Shown in pieces: positions 49,101 to 62,130 of a DNA stretch of 64,000 bases; position 1 is the first letter of the stretch; the number at the start of each line of letters is the position of its first letter. Origin of the DNA: Oxyruncus cristatus (lineage: Eukaryota; Chordata; Aves; Passeriformes; Cotingidae); the NCBI GenBank assembly GCA_013399855.1, contig VXAY01003830.1:973278-1037277 (forward strand), read 5' to 3'. The translations under genes and the position numbers were made by a program. The notes under the pieces are model-generated. The model made no database searches, was not told the origin of the DNA, and saw only the letters and a list, made by a program, of their open reading frames with translations.

Positions 49101-52100
49101 AAAAAAAGCTACAGTTTATTATAGTGAGTCAAAAGTTAACCTCTCATGAAGATTTACAACCTAGTCCTTTCAGATGGACAGTGTTTACTGAATAAAACAT
49201 TCAGAAATTTACCAGCAGAAGCTTCGTTCCTAACAAGCGCAACTTACTCAAAACTTTTACCTGATTTTGTTTGAGTTTTGTACTGAACAATAACTTGCTT
49301 TCAGATTATTTGTATCTTGAAACATAGAAACTATTGATTGAAGAAGATGCCCTATACTACTTCCAGTAATTCTAAATAATTAATTTAAATTTTTGGCTGA
49401 GAATATTCATCAATGCAGCACAATGAAAGTATTTTAATACAGCCTTACCTATTCACTCACAATTATGATTCTGGCAATAGTTTCATATAAGCTGTAGTAG
49501 AAATTAAGGAGTGGGAGAAGAGATATTTTACAATTTGCAATGCATGACAAAGACTGTTTAAAGTAACCCTCAGGACCCATTTACTTGACTGTCAAGTTTG
49601 ATGAATGAAGATGCCTTATCTCTCCCTCTTTTAAGAGTTACAACCATATCTAAAATGTTAAATAAATGTTTGGAACTTCATCAGGCTTACTTAATGAGCA
49701 GTATGTGTAACAATGCACATGCTGATAGTCACATGTTTGGTTTAAGTGAAGTTGACGGAAAAGGTGTAGAAAAAGGAAAAATTACACTTGTTGGTACTTG
49801 AAAACCCGTACTTCAAAGAAGATCTGGACATCTATGACAGCTGGTAACATGGGCTGTTTGCACAGGGCAGGACCAAGCCAGTTAGTAAACAACAACAGAA
49901 CAAAAACAAATCAACTCTCAATATTGAAGGTTTTAAAAAATTCCAAGGTTAGCAAACCCCACGTGAAAAATGTTTTCAAAAATTACATTTTCCCAATATA
50001 GAGTATGGAGCTTATTATTCAAAAAAGCAAATCTATTTTTCACGTTAATAGGCCCTTACGTGGTTCCTACACACATCCAAGATAAATTAAACTCTAGATC
50101 TAATTGTTTGGAAACATACATTTCAGGGAAGCAGATAAATATTCCTAGTTTTCACCGAAGATGACGATATCCATTACTGTATGATTTTTGTCCCCTCAGC
50201 ATGATTCCAGAGAAAGGATAAGAATTATTTTTTAAATGAGACTGTCAGAAAAAGAAGACATTCCGTTACGTAGTTCATTTTTCCCTAAGGAAGAAGACAG
50301 TATTTGGCTAGACATTGTGTAACAGATACACAGCATCAGACAATTAGACAGTGAGCACTATATTTGTACTTAGCAAGTATCCTTACATGAATCTTGCTTT
50401 ACCTTTCTGAAAACCCTTAACACAGTGATGGAAGAACCTCAATTTAAGAATACTCTATATTGTGACAGTTTGAAGTACAATGAAGTCAAGACTGTGATGC
50501 TGACATGAAAACACAAATTAAGTCTTCAAGTCATTATGTTCTGGTTAGCACGTGCTAAACTGTTTACTTGCAACAACTATTGTTGTTGATCTTGTTGTGA
50601 TCCATAAATTAAAACACTGAGTTTTTTTCATTCATTATACATCATCCAGTATAAAAATTCCCTCCCACTGAAACACTGCATTAATGTATGGTTCAAGGTG
50701 ACACTATGACCATTAATTTAGAGAATTCAAGATCTTATTATACAAGAGTGGGATGCTAAAGAACATGTTTGGAATCTTCCATAATCAGCCTATACACAAG
50801 ATCAGCATTTCCAAATAACTTCACTAACAACTAGATTTGTTCCTGTGAATGTTTTTCCTCACTTGCCCCTCATTATTCCACTAATCCTTCCAAGATGAGG
50901 CTGTATTCCTAATAGTCTGGAACTAAGGGTATAAGACAGATTTAAGTTTATGACTTTAAGAGTCTTTAGAAATCATCTTCTCCTTCAACAGAGTCCTGCT
51001 GAAAGAAACTTTCTGGAAAGAATACATATATCAAAAATATTAAAATCAGAATTGAAGAGATTACAGGAAAGAACAACAAATTGTGAAAACTGAAAATATC
51101 ACCCAACAAAACACTCCATGTAAGGATTTAAAAATACATATTTTTTTATGGACAAACCAGGAGAAATCAGCACCATTCAGTCTGAACTGTGGTAACACCA
51201 TTAATGATGACACTCCTTTGAAAATCTTCAGACTACTAATATTTTTGCACTGAAAACAAACAGGAAACTTGCAATTACTGAATTTATTTGTTAATGTTGA
51301 CTGTATAAGTATGCCACTGTAACTGAGAAACATACAAAACTTTTATCATTCCATTAAGTGTTTGAGGTGACAAAGAGGAGGCAACAAATCACCTCTGTTA
51401 GGAAATACAGTCTCTTCTGGAGGGGACACATCATACTTTTTCAGACATTGACTACCTTTGTTCGTTTAATACCAAATTCACACTGACTAATGTCCCTTGA
51501 AGGCTTATCCTGAGTTACTCGTTTACAGCTTCTAGGAAGTCTGTCTCTAAAACAGAAATAAGAAGAACGAACTGGACCTAGAAGCCCCTTATCCCATAAG
51601 CTGGCATTCCACTATGCAACTGTTTTTATGGTACACAGCACACAATGGAAGCGGAAATGGCCTTGCAAAAAACTAGGTCTGCTACAACACATTGCTGTAG
51701 AGTTTCCTGATTTCAGATTGATTTCTGCTTGACAAACTGAGATGTCTGATCCAAAGACCAAATGTGACAGGCATGAACTTCACCTGACAAAACAAGCATG
51801 GGAGTAGGAAACAGCTTGCTCTTTGTCTAAGCTGTTCACAGATGGTTACAAGGGCATAAACCCTTCCTTGAAAGAAAACGGAGCCTCGAGACTGGTCTGA
51901 ATGCCCAGCAAATAATTTCATATTGCCAGTTATGCTGAAATAAAAAGTGTTTTCTTGAAGACCAAAAAAAAAGAAACTTATACACTAGGAAGCAGAAAAA
52001 GCCCAAAAACCTTTATAAGAATGAAGTCAGATAAAAACTGGAACCACATTGAGAGAAGGATATTCCCTTGTGGCCCAGGACTAGCAGATCTGGCTTCACC

Positions 52101-55100
52101 ACCAATTCTAAAAGCAGGTTGAGTCTTCCTTTTAATAAAGCCTTACATGGCAGTAGAATGAAGACTAGATCTATTAGTTATCAACTGAAAGGTAGATACA
52201 AAAAAATCCTTCAAATTATGCTTTCAACAAGCTCTTAAAAACTATTAAAATAGTAGATATTTCCTGCTCTATCAGTACTCTGTTATAATGTTCTTATATA
52301 TTTACACAAAACCAGTATCTCTTACAGACAGGCTTACTTTCTGAAGGGGTTGGGTTGCTTTTTTCTACAATGAGTGTCTTGGCTAAGGTAGGTAGAGCTC
52401 AGCTTTGTGACCCTCTCTACTTACATTCTAGAAATATTCTGTCCTCATATCACTTCCATATTGTATGCGCATCTCTGAATAAGCTGTAATGTCCTCTCTT
52501 AACTATTTAGCTTTTATATTTTACTATTTCTGAAAAGCAACAAAAAATATTAAGAACATGAACTGCTTTTTTCTTCTAGCTAGTGTTACAAAGCACTGAA
52601 AAGGACTTGAAATCTTTCTTCTGCATCAACAGATCATTTAATAAATTCCAGTGCAATTACAGTTGTGCAACCCTATTAAACACAATGGAGTTATAGGGGC
52701 ATAACAAGAGGCTTAATTTGGCTACAAGCATTTTTCTTACTCATGCTGGAGAATGAAAATGAAAGCACCCAGCCTGATTTCAGGCTGACAGTTAGGAGAA
52801 AAATGCATCTTTTTACCTCCCTGAAGGTACTTGCTATGGAAGTATGTGTTTTCTGAGCAACTGGGAACACATGAATGGGATCGAGCTCAAATGCCACTGA
52901 CTGATGCAGTGGTAATCAAACTTTCTGGCTATATATAGCACTTTTCACCATCAGGACAGTCCCACACATATCATGCAGGACTGTACACTTCTGTACTCCA
53001 AGTTCTGAATTTAGTGCACATAAATAGCAATTATCTTGCACACAAGGAGCACATTCAATGGTTTCTGAATGACTGAGACTGACTGAATGTACTACACATA
53101 CTGGAAATCCAACAATGGCAGAAGCCTCAGCTATCCTACACCTATGCCAAAAGAATACACTGCTCATGCACACAGTTATAACCCACTTGGCTTCTGCTGT
53201 GCAGTGGGAAGCTGAGCAGCACTACCTCAATCACCACTGCACCACTGCCTATCACCTGATCTGGGCAATTTTCACCTTTCCCTTACATGATCAGCATCAA
53301 ATCAAAACATGACAGGGAGAGACTAGCAGGATCTCAAGTAAAAGCTGAGTGAACTACAACTACATTCACGTTTCTGAGAAGCTGGAGATTGAGAATGTCC
53401 AATCCACATCTTACACATGTATATAGGAAGATATTACTGTATCTTGTAGTTGTTCTTGAACAAACAATTATGTATTTTGACAGCTGGCAACTAGAGCAAG
53501 GATAGCTCCCTACATGCTTGTTGTACAACTAGAGAAAGGTGAAATGCAAACTGAATCTATATATGCTTATCAACACCCCCCAGTTCAATTACCGGCTATG
53601 GTTCCACAATGAGAAACCAAGCAAATTTCAACACCATTTCCATCAGTATTTAAAAACATGATCATATCAGCTATTCAACTTTAGATATTCCATCAGTCTT
53701 AGCTCATGGTAAGATGACATACCCATCATGTCTACTTTTCTTAGCAGATAAATCATCTCCTGCTGCAGGTCTCCTCTTTTTCCTTGGAGGCATCACTTTA
53801 CTAAAGCAGTCTGATGAACTGCAAGACCGGAGACTTCCTACAGAGGGAATTAAAAACACCAGTACAAAGAAATGAAACTGTTGCACGCCAGTTAAACTGC
53901 GTCCACTAATAGGCATATTACAAGGGGAAGGGAAGGAAGGAAGTTAGTGGGTTTAAAAATTACAAAAGAAATGGTCTCCTTTCAATAGCAAAATCCATCT
54001 CACTTTACATGGTATTCTATGACCAGATTTCCATTAAGGTCAAAACTACTACACCGAAATGTACACTAGTGCTACAGTTACTTCAGTCTAACAGCAGTCA
54101 AGAACTGAAACTATCCTGAAGAAGTATTTAAGTCCGCAAAAAGTTATCCTTATTTTTAGTCATTTATTCAAATCAGAACTGCTAAGAGTTGATCATTACC
54201 TTTTGAAATGTAGAGCACCTACCTCTAGAAAACAGAACCCTTTCCTTTTCAAGCCCTAGGCTTTTTGTGATAACAGAGAGCAAGAGGTAGGAAAGGTTTT
54301 GTTTGTTTGTGGTAAGGATTTTTTTTCATGTTTTTTGGGGGCAGCGAGGGGGTGCTGGGGGGTGTTTTTTTGTTTTGCAGGGACTGAAAGAGACATTCAG
54401 CAACAACTAGGGGGAAAAAATAAGTGTCTGTCTTCCCAAAGAATGAGGGTCCCAAAGTAGGAAACAGCCAATTCAAGATACTGATGCCAATCAAGTGGCA
54501 GTCTTTCCATCCCCTTCTCTCTGCTACATACTCCTATGTCTCAGGTAACCATTCAGTGTGCCAATCCAGCTCACCAAACCTGTTGACAATTAACCCAAGA
54601 AAAAAAGAATAACAACTTTCTGTACATTAGCAGAAGAAAGAGCAGAGGACCAGCCCTTTTGACCACAGCAAGTCATTCAGTTGCCTTTGCTGTCTCATGA
54701 AAACAGTAGGCTAACACTCCAGGCAAAATTTTGTCCTAATTTCACATACTGAAGACCACACTGACACCCAAGAAAGGTGTGTGTAAGAGCAACTCAAAGA
54801 GCTATCAAAGCTCTAAGTGTAGCTCTAAGTGTTACACAGAGAATTTTAAAGGAAAAGGAAGAGAGAGGAGAGGTATAAAAATCCAGACACAAAGTGATGC
54901 CAAAGACTTGAAAGAAAATATTAAGAACTCCAGCATGCCTAAGCTACCTTCTCTTTGCCACAACAGCATCCAAGTTTAGCTATGCTTTATTACGATGCCC
55001 ACAAAATCTTTTATCTTAAATCATAGCACAGAAGCAAGCAATAAAACTTTGACTCTGCTCCTTTTTTCACAGCAAGGGAGCAGACTGACATCAGAGGCCC

Positions 55101-58100
55101 AATTCCCAACAAATACTAATGGCAATCTTTTGCTTACCTATTCTTCGTATCTTTGAAAGGCTCTCTCCTGTTATAGGAGAAACACATGTAAGGAACCTTA
55201 GAGCCTCACAGGCTTTGCTACATGTACGTTACTTTAAACATGCACCAAAACTCTTATACATTACAAAGTACGGATTTTTAGGCAAGATGTTCAAACCAGT
55301 TTTTACACCAAGATGAATTAATTTAATTTCAACTAATAAAGCTTTTGCACTAAGTATGCCTTGTTTGGTTTTATCTTTATATTCATTTCTATTAAGAAGA
55401 AAATTAATTTCTCTAGTTCAAGAAATACTCTTTCCAATTCAGAAATGCTTCCTATATATTCCTTGGAGTTTTCTTTTTACCCTGAAGCTCCCTCCCCAGC
55501 ATTCTCCTAAGAAAGTATGGCCATACCTACACTAACTTTTAGAAACAGAATTTTAAGATTATTATAAATTCAAATTACAATTTAACTAGTTATCAAAAAA
55601 ACTTTCAAGTATTACACTCCATAGATGATTATCACATGAAAAAACCATAATGGTTGTGTCAGAAGCACTGTCCAGAATGCACTACAAATGGAAATTAACA
55701 ACAATATTTATTTTCTTCTCACCAATATATTTGAAACAGGTAAGCCAGAGACTATAAAAAACTCACAGTACACCCAATGCATTTTACTACAGATTAAACA
55801 AACTAAGGGACATGACCTGCTGAATGTCATTTGTTCCATCTGATGATGCCTGCAAATTAATGATACTGGAAAATTGTATTCCCATAAGTTATTGAAAGTG
55901 TGATACTTTATCGCTTTTTAGATCAAATTTCTAAAGACTCTGACAGTAATACTTTTTTTAAAACCTACACAAACTAAAAAACACTTAAGATGACAGCAGA
56001 ATGCAACAGATGGCTAGAAACAGCCAACAGACTCAAGACACACACTGAAATTAAAAAATGAAATGTGTGCTAGTGAATACCTTATTTTAGAAAATATGTA
56101 TGTACTTGAGTACAACCTGTAATTATCTCATTCCTTTGAGAGCAAATGGATTGTTTTCAAGTGCCTTTCTGTTAAAAAAATAAAAATCCATTTGTGATGG
56201 CCACAGGCATTGGATGCTGGTAGAATACAAGAAAAACCACCCCCCACTGCGTGTTTGTCCAGTTTACTGCTCATTTGATTGTGAAAAGAAATTTGCAAGG
56301 CCTCTGTGAAAATAGAAGCACAGCAAAAGATGAAAATAAAATAAATAAAAGTAAAATAAAACAGCTATAGGACAGGAAAATCATTTTGTCAGACCTGCAA
56401 CCCATACAAACCAAAAAATTTAACCCAAGTATTCCTGCTTGGAATCTCTGCCTCATTAAAATACATTTTCAGGAAGATCTATGAACTTGTATTAAAGGCT
56501 TAAACTGATAACAGAATTCACTGTAACCCAATTTCTCCAATGACTCCTATGAAAAACTTGTACCCTTTCTTGGTTTGAATGTATCTAGTTGCAGCTCTCA
56601 AACTGACAGAAAAGTGAAGAAAAGAGACAGCTCAGAAATTGGTAGGTGGCTATTAAATGCACATGTACACCGTCCTCACGCACTGACAGCACACAGACAC
56701 CAGAGGGACAAACATATTGTACATTCTTTCAGAGATTTAACATCTTAATAACTGAGGTTTGGACCAAGTCTTCACTATGCTTTAATTGCTGAACGATCTC
56801 TAAACTACCTAAAACCACGGTATAAGAATGTTAAAGTATTTCCTTTAGTTAAGAACAACAGTATGTTAAATTTGAAGGGTAGTTATAATTTCTCTGTAAT
56901 AAACTCTGAAAGTTAAACCAGCAGAACATTTCTGTCTTTCACTTTCATATAAAGCTAAAAATTATCAGTTTGGTTTTTTTAGTTTGGACTGTTGCAACTT
57001 CCTATTTTACAGCATAGCTCACTAAGTAGCAGGAATATTAACCTTTCCTACACAGATTTCTAATTCTAAATGTAATTTCTAGGTCTAGCCTTTCACTACT
57101 GATTTCACTTCCCAAAGGTCTGACCATCTGCAAATGAATGTGCAGCTACCTCTGATTTCATGCAAAGTTTGACAGGAATTTTACTTACCAACTGCAGCTT
57201 CTCTGACGTGATTATCTTCAAAGTTTCTCACTCCTGGGTCTCAACTCAAGACTGGCAGAACCCTCCTAATTCTGTTTTTTTGACACTTGAAGCTAGCATT
57301 TGCAAGGTAGAGCCTCCAGATGGCTGCTGAATAGGCCACCACCAGCCAAAAGCCTTCCAACTATAAATGTTGTTTGCCAAATGTCCTATTCAGTACTTCC
57401 AAATTTGCTGGAGACAAAGCTTCCAAACGGAAGTATCACCTCAAGAGCTAAAATTCACCCTAAGAAATTTAAAACAATATGCAAGATAAAACCCACAAGG
57501 AAGGGACACTCCTAGAATAGCAATAAAACAAAAAACAAAACAAAAAAAAAAAAAAAATCAGAGGTCAATAAAGAAGAACTCTACAAGCTGTGTCCCCACA
57601 GAAATTATTTACAGGCATGTAATTTTCACCTTCTCTCTAGATAAAGCTTGTGAATAATGCTGCTCTTCTGATGCTTCAGTAGAAGGATGTTTCAAAGGAA
57701 AAATAATTAGAAACTGTGAATGCTGAAGCTTAACGCTGCTCACCTAATGATGCAACGAGACCACCACAGCTAACAATCAATCATCGGTTTTCAGATACAA
57801 GACTAAGATATTCAGCAAAACATCAAACAACTTGCAATTCCTTTAAAAGGAAAAATCATCTTCTCTATTTTGAATTCCACACTATAGAATTGCTTTGGAC
57901 TCCAGAGGGGTTTCTTTAATACAACCACACAAAAGCAGAGGTAAAAGTAATCTCCGCCCGGCCCCAAAGCTTCAAGAACAGCAATGAAGCTTTGTTTTTG
58001 TTGAAGATATGACCTCACTCTTTTAAACAAGCCAGGTGACAACAGGAAGCACACTTGGAAAGACTTTTTAGTCTGGATAGGTAGGTCACAATTTAATAAC

Positions 58101-61100
58101 TAAATCATGACTTTAAGCTATTAACAAATTGCTAGATTTGTAGTTATGACATAAAAAGAACTACTATTTCAAATCCGAAAGAGAGTTTTTCAAGTTAATG
58201 CATACACATAGTAAAAGAAATTGTTTACAGAATCTGAATGCCTGCTGTTCTTATACCTACAAACAGATAAAAAGACCATGACACACTTGAAGTCTACCTC
58301 ATTTTTCACATATATATGCAGACCGGACACTAGCACATGAGACTGCAATCATTATAGGTGACTGGAATTTTGAAGGAAGGTCCATCTTAGCTCTCAAATC
58401 ACTCAAGAAATTTTGAAACTGCCACTTCTCTCTAGTTCTTAGATGTTTAAGGCCTGGTTCCAGAGAAGAAATCTGGCTAATACTTAGAAAAGATACAGTT
58501 TGTTTAACGTGATTTAGAGGTCCAATACATTTATTGTTAGCTCAGAAACAACTGCTCTGAAATTAATAAATACAATAATAAATTAATAAATATAATAAAT
58601 AATAAAATATGCATTTAAAGCTAATTGTAAGTATTAACTTATAATTTTAAGTAGCTTTTAGAAATCTCAACAAAATTTAGATATGCATTAAATAAGTCTT
58701 CACAAAAGCAAGGCCCATAATGACATAACAACCAGGATAATTATGTCAGAAAATGAATAGTAATCTTTAAGGGTAAGGCCTGGTCCAAAAGATTCAGTGT
58801 GTTAAAAAAAATAATCTAAAACTATAAAAAATCATCTTTATATGGGTTTGGAAACACTCAAATCTTTTGCAACAGTTATTAATCTTTTAAATGACTTCTA
58901 GACATAGAATCTGAAATTCAGAGCATCTATGCAGTTCTATAAATTGTGGGACAAAATTAATAGGTCTTGACAACTTCCAACTGGAAAACATAAGTTCCAA
59001 AAGTTTAGGCACATCAAAATCAAAGAATCTGCAAAAGTAATTCTTTAAAGATTTACGGAAGTCTCTCCAAGTAAGATGTTTCAGAAGTGTCAAGTCTAAT
59101 ACAAAATGGAAACAGGAGACTTCACTGTGTTGCACTGACAAAGGCCAAAATAATTCCCTGTATGTGTATTTGTCCTCATATGAGGAAAATTAAGAACACA
59201 CTTCAACTGAGCATGCCTGGAACTTATGCAAACATTGAAGCTTCATCTCTTTCTACAAGGAGACATAAAATAGTGTAGAAGCCTAAGAAATACTGGAATA
59301 AAATCTGAAGATGAGGCAGGAACCTGCCATTATCAACCTCTACTTTTGGTTCTCATGTCTTATTTGTTTCTAACTTGAAAGGTTCTTTTACAACTACTGG
59401 AGAAAATTACACTATGGGCATTTTGTGCCCCAACTCATTCAGTAGGCACGTTTAAGCTTTTGAAACAGCTTAACTCAAACAACACAATGCAGGCAATAAG
59501 ATAACCATCAGTGTCAGTATAAAATTGTTCATCAAAGCCAGTACCATGCTGAAGCACCTTCTAATAGAGATAATGAGAGGTCCAAGACTAATTTCTTATA
59601 CTTCATAATAGAAGTGCTAGGCAAGAGATAAGACAAATTCCAAATACCTCAAGTACATCAACACTTATTGGTTGATTAGTGACAATGCTTCACAACAGGT
59701 TTTTGTGATCAAAAGTAAAAGACTGCAGAATGCATTTTCATACGTGAAATCAGTATGTTTTGTGTTTAGTTTGAGCACTTGGATCACGAAGGGGAAAATT
59801 TCAGGTCTCCATCAGGAGACGGGAGAGGCCATCAGTTCTAAAATATGGACACTAAAATCTCTGACTGTCTTGAACTACATGCCACAACTTCTTTTGCAGA
59901 GGTTTTTTATTTGCGTGATCAACTAATTTCAAGTATCAAATCACTAAAAACATTTCAGAGAAGCCTTTTGTGGTTAGGGTAAGAGTAGGACTATGAAACA
60001 AAGTCACCTGCAACAGTATAGAAGAGGGTACATAATCCCTAAGTGAGCTCTATCTGATCCCAAACAACGCAGTCCTATGCACCTCTTCTCCTTGCTTTAG
60101 GCTAAGAGTGTGCTAGATTTCTGAGTGTATCCCAGAAATCTCCAGGAGGAGCTGACAGCTCTCTCCGTTTTCTTAAACGCTCTAGGTAACATCAGCAAAC
60201 AAATCCAGCACCTCAGGATAGCAAAAAGCTTTGAGTCAGATGGTAGGACAGATACGGTCAGTGTCAGAGAACAGTTCTGCTGAATAATCAGGGCTTGAAG
60301 CCAGTAAGTTATTTTCCTTCCTCCTCAGGTATCATGTCTGAAACACAGAAAGGAAGGAAGAAAAAGAAATAAAGGAAAAGTGCCAGCTCACAAGTAAATA
60401 GCACAAAAGGAGGTAACAACTCTTGCAAGACATCAATCACAAAGCTCAAATGCTGATGAATCAAGAATGGCAGCAAGCTAGTATCCAGCATCTGAGATTA
60501 AGGTCTCAAAAAACAATGGCATTTTATTGAATAAAAACCAGATCTGGACTAGTAAGTAGCTAACCTTCAGACACTGACTGATAATCTGCACAAGAAACAG
60601 GAACAACCTGTACCAAAACCACTCAAGAAAAAAGTTGTTTGTTTGGAGCACAGCATTTAAACTTGGTCACAGGCATCACAACAGACATAAGAGGTCTTGC
60701 TTCTGCTCTGTCTCACTAATGCTCTTTCAAGAGTCAAAACACTGTAAGAACATGGATATTCTGCCAGTCTAATGAGTTGAGAGTCCAAGGAGTAAGAGAA
60801 ATTTTTCATTAAGTCTTCTAAACTAAGAAACAGTAAAATGACAGATGCTGCTGAAACGTGTAAGTCCTTCATAACTGGATAAGTTATAAGCATGAACACC
60901 TATTTTGAAGAAAACTTTAAGAAATCCTGGCACTTTTTTCCTAAAGCTCCTTTAGCTTTCTAAAATATAATTTTCAGTTATGTTAGAGAGACTTCTTTGA
61001 TAAAATGTGTTTAAATTGTTTCAATCTATTTCTACTACATCCCTAGTAAATACCTGTCTGGTGATCGTCTTGACCAACGTCCTCTGTCAGATTCTGCAAG

Positions 61101-62130
61101 AGAACAGGAACAATACAGTTAAACAAGATGGTGATTTTCATTCTTCAGTACTGTTTTAACCTTTACTTGATATTAATATTCATCTTAATTACTTAAGGAT
61201 CATCACCTGAGACTGTAGTGTCTGCATTTTCAGCTCACATTTAACTAAAAAGTTCAAGGATAATCTTTGAAAAAAAAATTTCAAATTAATCAAAAATATA
61301 ATCAAACTGTTTCAAGAGTGGAAATAACTATCCATTGGTTTGGGAATTTTGCATTGTTGTATTGAATAATTCCACACAGTAAATGCAGCATTAGAAAGAC
61401 TGAATTTGCCACTGACCACAGAAATGGCTTTACTTAAGGATAAACACAAATATATGTTCTAAAGTAAACTGATTAAAAATCAATTGAAATCTTGCAAAAA
61501 AGTTACTCCCATTTGCAGGCAGGGTCTTTTTCACCAAATTTGCAATGTACTTACAGAGGCCATATAATCATTTCCAGCTATGGTTGCAATAAAAGAAATG
61601 GAAGTATGTAGCCAAAAAAAAATGCCTACATTCAAAAACATCTTGTTTCACTTCAAAAAAATCTACAAAAAAAAACTGTTCTTCAAAAAAATCATTTCAC
61701 TTTTTGCATGAGTGTAAGAGGACAGCTTGCTCATTCAATATGTTTCCCATAAGAACTGTAAGACACTGGATAACTGTGATGATTACCATTTGACATATCT
61801 AAGAAAATTGTTTGTATGGAAGCAACACCTAAATACAGTGTTGCAGTGGACCGTGCTCAAACTCCACTCTGACCCCTGGAGTATAATCTTTCACCTTTTA
61901 CTAATACTGCTTATCTCTTCACCAATTCAAAACCAAAAGCCTTTCATACAAAAAGGCAATTATAATTTTTAAAAGTGTAATCACTTAATGATTTCAATCT
62001 CAAAATATTCTGGCCTAAAGCCCTTGCTATTCTGCTAAGAGAAAATGGCAAGTCATTACCAGCCTATTGAGGGTGTGGTAAATCTTGTGAATATTTGCCA
62101 GTGTTGATAGATGAGAATTCAACTGAAAAT
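34046..62130 (-). CDS. DCUN1D4: DCUN1D4, DCN1-like protein 4 (coding exons 2-11; exon 1 off window)
   Basis: Coding exons: 62130-62060, 61093-61054, 53837-53723, 44282-44191, 41818-41748, 40189-40098, 39222-39114, 34868-34764, 34317-34215 and 34101-34046 (TAA). They join in phase to 284 residues after one split codon. Adding the human exon-1 residues (about 8) gives 292, the human length. An N-terminal helical region ([20 protein letters not shown]) and a basic stretch ([19 protein letters not shown]), a likely nuclear signal, precede the PONY domain. That domain starts near [10 protein letters not shown] and ends in the cullin-binding part ([20 protein letters not shown]). The family binds cullins and the NEDD8 E2 and promotes cullin neddylation. 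No frameshift or premature stop was seen. Confidence 0.96.
34215..34317 (-). CDS. DCUN1D4: DCUN1D4 coding exon 10
   Basis: Encodes [20 protein letters not shown] through NYDEDGA: core of the cullin-binding surface, essentially identical to human. The acceptor is CAAGCAG and the donor GTAAGT. Confidence 0.96.
34764..34868 (-). CDS. DCUN1D4: DCUN1D4 coding exon 9
   Basis: 35 codons: [20 protein letters not shown] through FPVFHQFLE. One visible difference from human is [10 protein letters not shown] against GKIWPLFPVF. The acceptor is TTCATGCAG and the donor GTATGG. Confidence 0.96.
35845..36560 (-). mobile_element. CR1 retrotransposon fragment (3' part of ORF2) in DCUN1D4 intron
   Basis: The minus strand reads the conserved CR1 C-terminal region: [20 protein letters not shown], then [20 protein letters not shown], and further on [18 protein letters not shown]. 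Frame breaks separate these, so it is a dead 5'-truncated copy. It is in the same orientation as DCUN1D4. The ends are approximate. Confidence 0.92.
39114..39222 (-). CDS. DCUN1D4: DCUN1D4 coding exon 8
   Basis: Encodes [20 protein letters not shown] through [13 protein letters not shown]. Human reads FLNDSTNFK where this reads LLNEPTNFK. The acceptor is TTTTGTAG and the donor GTAAGT. Confidence 0.96.
40098..40189 (-). CDS. DCUN1D4: DCUN1D4 coding exon 7
   Basis: Encodes [20 protein letters not shown] through KGMTSL plus two bases, identical to the human stretch I recall. The acceptor is TAACACAG and the donor GTAAGT. Confidence 0.96.
41748..41818 (-). CDS. DCUN1D4: DCUN1D4 coding exon 6
   Basis: Encodes [20 protein letters not shown] then PEN. 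Human has DDVVGPEG. The acceptor is GTTTGCAG and the donor GTAAGT. Confidence 0.96.
44191..44282 (-). CDS. DCUN1D4: DCUN1D4 coding exon 5
   Basis: Encodes [20 protein letters not shown] then [10 protein letters not shown]. It includes the start of the PONY domain. The acceptor is TTTTCTAAG and the donor GTAAGT. Confidence 0.96.
44300..53700. other. DCUN1D4 9.4-kb intron, no gene seen
   Basis: Long AT-rich intron with only chance ORFs. The longest (47335-47835) ends in a Lys/Gly run from the A-rich then G-rich tract and has no domain. Notable content: the poly-A/G-rich tract at 47790-47858 and a small tandem repeat at 47360-47403. Confidence 0.7.
47790..47858 (+). repeat. Poly-A tract followed by G-rich, quadruplex-capable tract
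   Basis: A near-pure A run (about 47788-47816, broken by single Gs) passes directly into G-runs at 47818-47857: ggggg, gggg, ggg, ggg, ggg, ggg, gggg with short spacers. That is far more than four runs of three G. Confidence 0.85.
53723..53837 (-). CDS. DCUN1D4: DCUN1D4 coding exon 4
   Basis: Encodes [20 protein letters not shown] then [17 protein letters not shown] plus two bases. The Lys/Arg cluster is a plausible nuclear localisation signal. The acceptor is CTCTGTAG and the donor GTATGT. Confidence 0.95.
53840..61050. other. DCUN1D4 7.2-kb intron, no gene seen
   Basis: AT-rich intron with short chance ORFs only. It holds a T/G-rich stretch with three long G-runs at 54337-54362 and an AATAAT-rich simple repeat near 58560-58610. 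Confidence 0.7.
61054..61093 (-). CDS. DCUN1D4: DCUN1D4 coding exon 3 (40 bp)
   Basis: Small exon encoding [13 protein letters not shown] plus one base (human NLTEDIGQDDHQT). The acceptor is CTCTTGCAG and the donor GTATTT. Confidence 0.94.
62060..62130 (-). CDS. DCUN1D4: DCUN1D4 coding exon 2
   Basis: Opens with two bases of a split codon, then [20 protein letters not shown] and NRL. Human has NKL. The acceptor is CCCCTCTAG and the donor GTAATG. Confidence 0.95.
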
